From Symsagittifera roscoffensis (taxonomy: Eukaryota > Xenacoelomorpha > Acoela > Convolutidae): 64,000 bases of DNA. The stretch lies in contig NC_087069.1 in the NCBI RefSeq assembly GCF_963678635.1, positions 46,394,276-46,458,275 on the forward strand. Reading direction: 5' to 3'. Shown one piece after another: positions 42,421-54,000 of the stretch (its first letter is position 1; every line of letters starts with the position of its first letter). The notes under the pieces were generated by a model. The model made no database searches, was not told the origin of the DNA, and was given only the letters and a program-made list of their open reading frames with translations. The position numbers and the translations under genes are program-made.

Positions 42421-43685
42421 TTTTTCCGCTTTTTTGTAAACTTCGCTTTTTGTTTCGTCGATTTAAAAAAATAATGAAGTTGGTTTTATTGAAGGTTATT
42501 TAAGAACTGGTTTTGGAGAAATATGTCCAAAGATAGCCGTTTATGAAAACTATTTAACGCTCCATTTTTTTTCGGAGAAGAGTGTTTGAAATTTGATAAT
42601 TATTTTGTGCTAAATTTGATAAAATATTTGATTTTTGGAGATCTAATTAAATTTTCAATAAATTTAGTATTAGATCTTATTTATACTCGTTTATGTGATT
42701 AATTAAATGACCAGAATGAGGAAAAATTTTTGAGTAATTTTATTACAACTAGGAACAAAACAATTGAATTTTGCCTGAGGGAATTTTTGGCAACTTAACA
42801 AGGTATGCTAATTGGTATGTTTCCCAAATTAAGTGGATAAGTGATTTTAAATTACCACTTCCAGAGTACTGGGAAATAAGTATTGTATTTCCACTGGATG
42901 TTGAATTGTCAAAAAAAAGTGTCTGATATGATTGATTGCCTCTTAAGTTGAATGGAATTAACTGAAGTACTTTTGTTGTTTGTTACGCCTAGGTGAGTTT
43001 TAAGGAGTGGATGAGAGAATTGGCCAATCAGATTGCAGGAAAGTTAAGGGGCAAATTACTTTTGTTATTCTGGTCAGGATGTTGTCTTTATAGTGTTTTC
43101 ATTTGTTTTTCATTTTCATGGCTTCTTTTGATTGGGTAATCGATCATTAAGGTGTAAAAAAATATATTTCGTTTTCTTCGAAAGTCGGAGCAAAAAGTCT
43201 AAAATCTGTTTAATTTAATCGCTGTTTCAAAAAAATCGAAGCCTGCTTAAACTTAACCTAAAAATTTACATGCTTTCATAAGCTGGGAATAGCGTAGAGG
43301 TTTCCTAGTATGTCCTAGCATAGCTAGCATATACTTTGCGGCTGTTAACTAAAATAGTAATATGTATCTTGTTTTTAAGATTTCCATTTATGGATTGGCA
43401 GATTTCGTGATTAACTCGTAATTGAGTTTGAAACAATGAGCAGCGTGTACTCCAAAAGTTACAATTTGGTTCCTCGAAGTGGAGCATTCAGAGCCCCCCT
43501 CAGGTCTGCAAAAGGGGGGTCTTTTTTCTTATTCAGTCCAAATTCGCGAATTTCAAAAAATGAAACCAGAAAATTAAAAATGTAAGACTCTGATTAATTG
43601 GAATTAGGTGCGTCGCCAAATTATAGTTTAATATCGTGTTAAACTTGGCAGTCAGGTGTTTTAAAACAAATATGGGCGGAATAAG
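42421..43685. other. Spacer between the divergent SIX and RPUSD4 genes
   Basis: AT-rich. It should contain the SIX promoter, but no element can be fixed. A reverse fragment of repeat family A lies at 43166-43196, and a small G/C hairpin (CCCCCCTCAGG...GGGGGG) at 43494-43518. Confidence 0.4.
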
Positions 43686-43826
43686 TAAAGAGACCCCAAA
43701 AGGGTCACACTAGTTCTGAGAAGAAAACGGATCCAGCAAACTTTGGGATCCGGGTTGCCACCGCTGAAAAGTCAAGAAGGTGGACTTGCAGAAAGAAACA
43801 ATGTATCGGACTGTTTATTGGAGGAA
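43686..43826 (+). other. Candidate 5' exon of RPUSD4 (unproven)
   Basis: This is a less AT-rich stretch open in two frames and ending at a good donor (GAGGAA|GTAGGT). In the frame ending phase 0 (…NNVSDCLLEE) it would join in frame to the phase-0 exon at 45064. No family similarity was recognised and the 5' border is unclear. Confidence 0.25.
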
Positions 43827-44261
43827 GTAGGTATCGATTTTTTGTTGTTATAAAAGTCATATTGGGTTTTCGTTATGACACTAAAAGAAAGAATTCTTCG
43901 CCTAAAAAACGTGACGATAACAGTTGAACTATCATTTTTCGCCGCTACTGAGAAAAGTTTTGGATGTTTAAGTATATAAAGTTAGGAGTTCAGTGTTTTA
44001 ATACAGTAGGCTAATATCCCTGCACGCACTCTTTTATCTATTTTCAATTTTTTTTAACGAGAACTTAGAAGCATGCCTTCTTTTTTCATGGCATATGTTA
44101 TTTCAAAGAGAAAAAATTCATATATACATATTGAACTGTCTTACCAGGATCAGGTCTATTATGACTATGATTCTTGAGAGGCGGAGGATCATGTTTTCGT
44201 AAACATTTTGACCTTCGGATTTGAATCACAAAGGCTGTTTTTGGTCACTTTGTAACGAGTC

Positions 44262-44690
44262 GATGAACGTATAATAGACTCTCATAAAGGTCTTGATGAT
44301 TTTTTTTCTCAAGTTTGTTGGCTCAAGTTTACTTTCTCGCGGTTTGACTTTTGATTTCTCTTTCAGTTCACTTCATTTCTTTGCTTTAAAGAAAGTCAGC
44401 TCTATTATCGAAAGGCAAAAGATTAAAGGCCACGAAAAACGTGAGCGACCTCTAGTTTCGAAAGTGGAACTTAATTTTCAGATTTCCTAGCAAATTAAAA
44501 AATTTACTTATTGATTCATTTTTATCAAATTGGGTTAATTTTATCAACAAAGTGTCAATCATGAATTCAAAGAAATTTAAGGCCATGTATTTGAAAGTTG
44601 AAAATTTTTTTAAAAAACAAGGCAGTTTATTTTTCTGTTTATTTTAACGTCCATTAACACCTGTCTGTTGGCTATGTTACAAAGTTTATT
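44262..44690 (+). repeat. Dispersed repeat family B, copy 2
   Basis: It shares AAAGGTCTTGATGATTTTTT, CGCGGTTTGACTTTTGATTT, GCCACGAAAAACGTGAGCGA and TTGGGTTAATTTTATCAA with copies at 13374 and 61281. Confidence 0.6.
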
Positions 44691-44864
44691 TGTTCTCCCT
44701 CTTCAATTTCAGTTTATGAGTGAAGGTAGCTCTGAAAGAGTCTGAAATGTAGAGAAAAGAGGGTTTCCACCGCCCCTTCCCGCCAGAAATCCACCGTTTC
44801 GTTTTTTTTTTTTTTTTGAAATTTTGAGATGTACAAATTTGAATTTTTGATGTGTATTGTTTAG

Positions 44865-45002
44865 GGCGACAATTCGTAACAAGGTATTGGCAAGTAGAAT
44901 ACGCTTACTCCGCTTCGCTCCGCAGCGCTTACATGCGGCACGAAAGGAATACTGCGCATGAATCAGTGTTCCGCGCTTAATCTACGGTTACGAATTGTCG
45001 CC
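44865..45002. repeat. 138-bp GC-rich element with perfect 16-bp inverted ends
   Basis: GGCGACAATTCGTAAC at 44865-44880 is the exact reverse complement of 44987-45002. The interior is unusually GC-rich (CGCTTACTCCGCTTCGCTCC). Related half-ends TAGTTACGAAT(TG)CCCC appear at 46112 and 63899. It may be a MITE. It lies about 60 bases upstream of an RPUSD4 exon. Confidence 0.6.
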
Positions 45003-45063
45003 TGTTACGAATTTTCCTCTCACGTTATTGTTCTATCTCGAATTTTTGTATAATTTTGTTCAG

Positions 45064-48000
45064 GACAGATACTCAACATCCTTCCAAAACGAAGACCTGA
45101 TACCAGTTGCGCCTGTCCGACATACCAGTCAACTTCCACCCAAGTTGAAACATTACCCCAATCGTCTCAATTTGGTCACCACGAGAAGAGACCAACTGCA
45201 GCTGGAGAAAAGGTCCTGTCTCATACTCAGTATTTCCTCTTTTTGTTCTTTTTCCTATTTTTTTTTCAAAATCAATCCTTCAGGAAGAATTTTTGGAAGT
45301 GTACTATCCGTTTGTGAATCAATGAGGGTGCAAAGATCAATTCAATAGTTCTGTTTTATCATATCACGTTCTAGGTTCTTGCTTTTTTATTCGCTTCAAA
45401 AGATGGCCAGAAAAATCTTTCCATAAATTACTTGAAACGTCTAAATTTTTGTTGAACTGAGCTCTTTTTTTTGGAAATCAGAACATTTTGGATATCAAAA
45501 CTCAAGAAGAAAGAGATGCCAAATAATAAAAAAAACCAGCGTATCTCACCTCAAAATTCTCAATTGTCGTATTCGCGCCACTGCAACGTCTTTACACAAG
45601 CGTAGCTTGTGTTAATACTCACTTTCCAATATAGTTTCAGCAGAAAAAGTGTTAATTTTCGAAGCAAAATGTGGGATAATGGAAGAAAGTTATAATGTTT
45701 ACAGGGACAAGAATGAGTTTGGTGGGCGGATGACTAATAAGATGATGACTGCTCATTTGCGGGCGGGATTTCTGCCCCAGTGGAGAACAGAAGAGGAAGA
45801 TGCATGTACAGAGTAGACGATATATTACAAAAAAAAGAAAAATTATTGCCACCGATGGTTCCGACTGCAGTGTTTCTTAGTTTTGAAATATAATAACGGA
45901 GATGAAATGAACCGGAGCATTGAAAAATTAATCAATTGCAATGTAGTAGATTTTTAAGCATGCGTTTTAGTTATAACTGTCGTAGACATCAAATGGAAAC
46001 ACAAATTTTGCTTAAATGATAATACCGATATCTTCATATCAAATTCTGAGCATTTGGATTTAAAACCTATTTAGAAATCAATTCAGCGGCTAAGCACGTG
46101 AATTTTGCCTAGTTACGAATCCCCCCCATTTTGAAAGACGGGGAATTAGTTAGAGATATTATTGAAATATATTGTTATTTTTGGTCTAGGTCAGCTTCTT
46201 CTGAACAACGTAGTGTTCTGTTCGAAAGACATGGTGGCATTCAATAAACCTCCCGGGTTGGCAGTGCAAGATGGAGCAGGTCTCAAATACAGGTAAACAT
46301 TCAAACTTGAATGAATTAACTGGAGTTTTCTTGTTTCATTTAAACAGTTATCATATTGGAATACCACTGCCCCTTTGGTGTGATATTTTGAACCAACTGG
46401 TATAAAAGCGATGCTTTTTCACAATTATCGTCTTTAATGAATATTTTCTCGCTAAGTTTTCTTCAATAAAATTTTGTTAGTAATTTCTAACAAAGAATGC
46501 TTCTCCACTTAATTAGCTAGAAAAAACTTCGTGTTATATAATATATATCCTACACATATGAGACCAAAAACTGAGGAAAGGGGATAAAATGATGAGACTG
46601 ACTAAATGTCGTCGATTTCGATGAATATGTTTAGTATGGACAGTATGGCTGACCGGATGTTGTTTCTGCTGAAGAAGACCGGCAAGATCAAAGGGGGAAG
46701 AGGAGGTGGAGACGATGAAGTGCCGAAGATGATGAAAGTTGTTCACAGACTGGACCAAGACGTGTCTGGTGAGAATATACTTATACAATCGAAACATTGA
46801 GACCAAGAAGTCAACGAAACAGGCCGAAGGCCTAACTCGGCGAATAATTATTTCAGTTGCCAAAATCCAAACCTTTATCATTAAGTCAGCTGCACATTCA
46901 TGAAGATACATTTCCAATTGACCATTCTGTACTTGAATCGGTGAAAAAGTTGAGGATCTCTATTTCCGCTTTCTCGAAAGGCGAGAATATCGTAAGAAGG
47001 TATAAAATTCGCTTCTAATTTACGTTTCATTACTACAGAGGGGGGATTTTCTTTACTTGGTACCTATGGAAGGAAATATTTAGAGATATTTCAAAAAAGC
47101 TGTTAATAGGCTCTCGGCATAGTGGTAAGGTGTTCGTTTTAAAATTGTCAGAGCGTGTATTCGATTACTTGCCATGGCAACGCTAACGTGTAAGGACGAG
47201 CTTTCACTCGATCTCTAGCTTCAGGCTTACCACAGTCTGACGACCGATTTCGGCTGCCATAGTGGTACCACGTGAAAGGTCTATACGCAAAAAAAGCGAC
47301 CTTGAGTCACAAAAAAAGAGCTCCGATCATTTTAATTACTCAGTCTGGCATGTGGGAAAATAATAGAAACGGACTGCTTAGATTGCTGGACAGCCCTTCA
47401 AAGTTCTACGTTTATTATTAATTGAGAGATTCTTTGCCAGAAAAGAGAAACAGCAAATCGATTTAGCCTCTCTAGCGTTAAGCATGGGATAACTCTCCGG
47501 TATGATCCTTTTCTCCCTAGAGCGCAGTTGGAGAATATATACGACTTGAACGAAAAATTGAATGGCTTTGTTTTGTCGACTTCCAAATTAGTCAGATTTT
47601 CAAGTATTTTTTCAGTATTTCCTATTTTAATCTTCTTTTATAAAGACGTGAGATCCGTTTTTTTTACACATGCGGTTCATTGGTGGCTAGTTTTTGTTTG
47701 ATAAAAACAGGTATTATGCAATTGTTTGGGATGAGGTTTGTCCATGGAGTAGAAGTTTTCTCAGTGATTCAGGAGCTATGCCCTTATTTTTACACCAGCA
47801 AAACGTAGTGTAATATTACGATTTTTTTTCTGACCTACGTTGCAGATAAAAGTGCTCATTTGGTGGCAATTTTGGAATATTTCAATTTAATCAGATTTTA
47901 GACTTTTTATCATAGGCAATTTTACTAGCATATGTTGTTTATTTGTGGTGAAAAATCAGGCATTATGAAAATGTATGGAATCTATTGTTCTTGGTGATTT

Positions 48001-51000
48001 TTTGCGACATTTTGCAAAATTCATGCACTTTTAAGGTACCACAATTAATTATCTTAATTAGATCGAGATATATATTATTTTAAAGCCCTTTTAGTCGTGA
48101 TTCGAACAACGTCAAAAAAAATTTCGCAGCGTCGAAAAAAAAACCACCGCAACCGGCGCTCGTAGTTTCTATTCAATATGACTTATTAATCTAAAATAGT
48201 ATAAATCTATCGTATTTGAGTGTGTTGAATTGGTTGTTATTCTGCCTTTCGTAATGGGCTGAACCAAAATAATTGACTTTTGTTTAATGTCAAATAACTG
48301 TTGTGAGAGAAGCGTTTTTTGTCGAAAAATTATGAGTAAAACAAAACCAAATTTCGATGTTTTTGATGTTTTTATTCCAAAATTGGTGCTAAGAAAATAG
48401 TTTAACTGGAGTTAAACTTAAGTTTTATGGCTTATCATTCTATAATAAGCATGCTCGCGTGCTTTACCCGCTCGAAATTACGCGACCCATTCCGATGATT
48501 ATTTGGGGTACCTGATTTTGCGTGGAAAAAAAAATTAAAAACAAATACACCCGAATCCAAAGCTCGTCCCCATTTTCAATCGTCGGAATATAGAGGGCGA
48601 GAAAAATGTATTTTCTACGTTAGCTTTGCAGTTCATTGCTGTTAGATTGTTAGAGTTTAATTTTTTTAAGTTTCGGCACCCTAAGCACCTTAAGTGAGAT
48701 TATTTTTTATAACCTTCAAACTGTTGATCACTGGATTTCTTTTGACAAAGCTTCGTTTCCTGAGCTTTCAAGGTTGTCAATACAAAAGTGTTTCATATCA
48801 AAACTAAAGAATTTTTCTGTTAACTTCATGCGATAGAATTGTTTTTTTTAAATTATTTTTGCTTTTTTGTTTCATCCACGGAATATCTTTACGGCTACTT
48901 ATTTACACTTGCGAAGTATGAACTGTTTTTTTTTTCAACCTAAGTAGCAAATAAAAGTGCTACTTTTGGTGGCACGTTTGAATCGGTAGGCCGCGGTAGC
49001 AGTATAATGTCATATGTGCTTTGACATTTGATTCGTAAAAAGTTAACACGGTTGGTGCATTTTTGGTTTATGCAGCAGCAGTACAAACAGAAAATTTCCA
49101 ACTTAACGTATCTCGATTTTTTTTTTGAAATGCATAATTTATACATAATTTTGCTTTATGCTCTCCAGTTTAATACATGCAAAATTGTGTCTTTTGAAAT
49201 TTATGCTTCTTTTGCTGCATCGAATTGGCAATTTATTAGCATATGCAGTTTCCTTATTGGTGGCTAGTTTTTGGGGGTTTCAAGCATCCGTGGCCTAGGT
49301 CGCAGATTCGAATCTGACACGGAGTCGAATTTTTGCTAATTCAAGGCCTATTTCTACTTTTTCTTATTTCTCTTCATAGAGCTGATTTTTGGTCGTGTTC
49401 TCGCAAGAATTCGCGAAGTGCAGCTTCGTCTCTGTGTTGATATCGCTGACCCTAACCAGCATTTATATATACATTCATACATACATACATGCTTGATTTT
49501 TTTGCATACCAATTTTTTGTATAAAAATCCTTTTGTTCACGATTGATTTGTTTGCGTCGAATAAGTTGGTCTGCTGATTTGTTTGAACCATAATAGTTTT
49601 CAAAAAATGATAAGGTAGAGTTTGGAAAAAGTCCGGTTTGGACTATATTTTCGGATTATTTATCTAGCACAAAACTTATGAGCAGTTTCAGTTCTCAAGC
49701 ATCCTGCTAAAATTTTGTACTGCTTAAGTTCCAAGCAAAAGTTTGAATAAAAGCACAGAAAAGCGCATATATTTTTTTCATTCCCCAATTGATTTGCAAT
49801 TTCAGTTCTTTGTAATGCTCATATGTTTTATCAGCATTTGTTTTTTTTTTGCTTTATTGGTGGCTGCTGTTCTAGATATTAGACTCTAAATCTGAAGAGC
49901 GCGGGTTCGAAATCCGTAGGCGGTAATTTTTGTTAATGCTGAAGCTTTTTTACATTTGCAAATTTCTTGCAGTTTTTAAGCCCACACTTTTCTTGCTTGT
50001 GTTTGCGAGTTTTATCTCCGCCTCTATCAGAAATATATATCCAGCATAAATAGCGAAAAATTAATATGAAAATTTAGTCTTGTACGCAATAAATTTGATT
50101 GTTTCAAGTCGGGAGATCGTGGAATTGTTTTTAGAAACTAAAGACGTGTAAAATTGTTGTTTGGAAGCTCATGACGCTTAAGGATGTTTTTAAAGCCTTT
50201 TTAGTCGGATTTTGTAGAATTACAGAATCTATTAGATAAATACCGCTTCCTAATCGAGGTTTTGAGCGGTCAAGTGAACAACTTCTGTGGATTACGCAAT
50301 TGCTTGTTTCTATTCCCAATGGAAAAAAAATACAGGCGCTCAACCATTTGTTTTAACGGCAGTTAGGTTGGTCCTTGTTGCGTTGAGGATTAGAGGCAAA
50401 CCGTTATTTATGTTCATTTGCATTTATGCATCGTGCGGTTTGCCTTGAAGATGTTTTTAGTCCATGATGTTTAGATTTATTTCAGTTTTTGTTATTCTAA
50501 TGCTGTGACTCAAATTCTTCTTTTCGAGGTATTCATAATGATCTCAAGTTTTGATTTAACTTTATTATTTTAAATATTTGACGGTAAAGTATTAAAACCA
50601 AGACTAGATTTTTAGACTTCAGACAGTTTGCATCGCTTAAATGGTTTGGTTAGATATCGAGCGCAAAAATCGTTTGTTCAATGTTGCATCAACTTGTGAA
50701 AAAGTAATATTTTTAGATTTTAATGGATATTTTTGATTTACACATGTGTGTTTGTTTGGTACTTTTCGTCGTCAGCTTTACCGACTACCGCTCATAATCA
50801 GACTTTTTGCTCTTCGTTTAGAGCTTATCGTATGCTAAACTTCTTGCAAATATTCTCCAATTAAGTATCCAGACATTATACCGAAGTTAGGCTTAAGTTT
50901 GGATTTGTTAACGCCTACTATGTAACCAGTTATGCGGTTTACCGTTAAATGAAACCAGCTGTGTTTTACCGTTTTAGCGAGTATTTACATAATAGTTAGA

Positions 51001-54000
51001 TTATTCTTGGTGATGTAAAAATATATTTTTCTTCTATCGTTTCTGACTCATTTGAGAACAGTTATATTAACCAATTGTACAGCAAACTTTGCAAATTTAC
51101 TTTTTGGTTAGTGTATTTTTTTGTTTATGTCAGTTTGTGTTTTGTTTTGCAAATTTACTTTTTGGTTAGTGCATTTTTTGTTTATGTCAGGTTGTGTTTT
51201 GTTTTTGCAAAGATTCAATTTCATTGCAGAGTTTTTGCCTTCTCAAGTCAATTAGTTATGATCTTCGCTTATAGATTTTTAAATAGATTTTGGTTTGATA
51301 ATTTCGTGACGTTTTGTTAACAATTAACGAAATTTACATCGAATGGAAGGTAAGTTTTGAAACAATATTTCGGAATCTTTTTTCAGATCTCTGTACAACC
51401 ACAACTTTAATTAACTAAATCAATGGTTAACTATCTGCCAATTTTCTACCAAGTAACGACCCTCCCCCCTTTGCAGTAGAGTGGGTAGTATAAGAGATCC
51501 TTTTTCTAGGTGCCATTGTGTTTGGACTCAATCAACACACGACTGACTTTCTAAATGAGAAGTTCAGAAAAGGCGAAGTGGAGAAAACATACTGGGCTAT
51601 TTGTGTGGGCAAACCACAACTAGCCTCTCACTCGGGCAAGGATTTCGCTATGAAACTAAAACTAAATTTGAATTAACAATAAATTAAATAAGGTCAACTT
51701 ATTGTAAGCATTAGTTCTTTCAATAACTGCAAATTAATAAAATATCCCGACGGAATTAATTGTTTTGATATTTCATCAACTTATCGGATATTTTCCTGTT
51801 TTTCAAAACTAAAACCAGGGACGAGGATTTCTGCTCATTATACTGTCATAACTTGTATAAACATGAATTGTTATTAATTACAAAGAAAGAATGGTACACT
51901 TTTCGCTCCCCCCCCCCCCCCCTCAGGGGTTTAACCCCCTGCCGACCCAAAGGGTCCCCCTTTGTACTATTTTGAGATATCCATTTTTGGCCGACGGACC
52001 CTAAAAATCTTCTAAAGGCGATACTTACTAATTTTGAGAGGGATCCCCCCTCCCCCAGAAAATCTTAGATTATTGCTTAAGTCTGTTTTTAAAAATTGAT
52101 TCTTGAGTTTTTTTCCGCGCGCAAAAAAAAACAATTGTGTTTTAAAAAATAATAAAGGCGTGCTAATTGTTTTTCCTAAGCAATGAAATAAATCGTGAAA
52201 TCCCATTTTTCCGCTATAATATCAATTGTTTAAAAAAACAATTAAGGCGTACTAATTTTTTTAATTAAATGATGAAATAAATCGTGAAATCTTTGCCTCT
52301 TTCAAACTGCAGGAGTGATTCGTCTCCCGCTCCATTCTTACAACCTCTCTAATGGGGGAAAGACACAGACTAGAATGAGGTGTAGGGCCAAATTGGCCAC
52401 TTACATTAATCCCAACTCTGATGAGACAAAAGGTCAAGTCATTTCGCCAGTGAGGGATCTGGAAAATATACGAAGGTAAATAAATAAATAAACAATCTAG
52501 AAAAGCGCGCCCTCCCCATCAATTCTGGTTGCCAAAATTTTCGAAAGGGTCCCTTGTTTGGGTTTTAACGACACCTATTAATAGTTGAGGTAGACCAGAA
52601 TTTTCGTAAAGGAGCCTGTGGCGCCAATAACTAAAATTTAAGGGAAAGCGTGCGCCAAAAAAAAACGATTTTTTGGTCAATACTTTTCAAAAAGTGCTCA
52701 AAAACGTAATTGTTGGACTTTTTTTAAAAAAAAAATTGGCAACATAGGGTCTTGATGGGGTTTAAGGGAGCTCGGGAAATCAAATTGGTTGTAAAAACGC
52801 CCCAAGAAAGTTATTGAAAAAACGCCCCAAGAAAGTTATTGAAAAAACGCCCCAAGAAAGTTATTGAAAAAACGCGCCAAGAAAGTTATTGAAAAAACGC
52901 GCCAAGAAAGTTATTGAAAAAACGCCCCAAGAAAGTTGAAAAAACGCCCCAAGAAAGTTGAAAAAACGCCCCAAGAAAGTTATTGAAAAAACGCCCCAAG
53001 AAAGTTATTGAAAAAACGCCCCAAGAAAGTTATTGAAAAAACGCCCCAAGAACGTTATTGAAAAAACGCCCCAAGAAAGTTGAAAAAACGCCCCAAGAAA
53101 GTTGAAAAAACGCCCCAAGAAAGTTATTGAAAAAACGCCCCCAGAAACTTATTGAAAAAACGCCCCCAAGAAAACTTTGCGCATGCCACTGAATCTATGG
53201 ATGTTCGCCGGAGATTTCATGAAACTAATGACGTTTTTTACCCCACTAAGAAGTGGCATCTGAATTGAAAGAATTTTCACATCCATGCAAAGCTTATTTT
53301 CTATAGAAATGAAAAAATATATTTTGTTTGTTGGATCTTGGATTGCACTTTGCAGGACATTTTCTCGGTCTGAAGCTATCACCAAATACAGTCTGGTCGC
53401 AGCTGGAATAGAGAGTTGTCTGCTGGAATTGAATCTGTTGACTGGCAAAAAACATCAGGCCAGAGTACACTGCTCAGAAGGATTGGGTAGGTTATTTTAC
53501 TATAAATTATTTAGTGGCTTTCTAATGAAATTTTGGTTTTTTCTTTATTTCATGATGAGATTTTCTAGTTCTTTTTCAAAGTAGACTTGTGACTGATACT
53601 AATTTTTATTTTCGAAAATCTTTTCCATTTTAGCCATATTGTCTACTTGCTAAAATAAATTTATAAATATTGTCTACTAAAAGTCTCGTTCAATTCGTAT
53701 TCAGTAAGCAAACGTTTTCGTAGCAGTAATCAGTCTGCATGTCAGTTTGAGCCGATTAATGAACAATCAGTTTTGCTCTTCACAATAAGCAGGTACAGTC
53801 AATTAGAATCAATATGCAAGCGCTCTCACTTTTTTAAATTTTTTTTTCTAAATTTGAAAAGGTTTTTCTTTTATATCTTGCAAATTGCGGTTTTCATTGT
53901 CTTAAGTGATCGCTGCTTGTAGAATTGAAGTTTGCTGAGCTCAGTTTAAAAATAGTTGATGATATATAAAAGGTCAAAGATATGCTCAAAGGGCTTTTAT

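Noticed and set aside
52793-53175. CRISPR-like array
   Set aside because: Direct tandem units without unique spacers, in an animal intron: a minisatellite.
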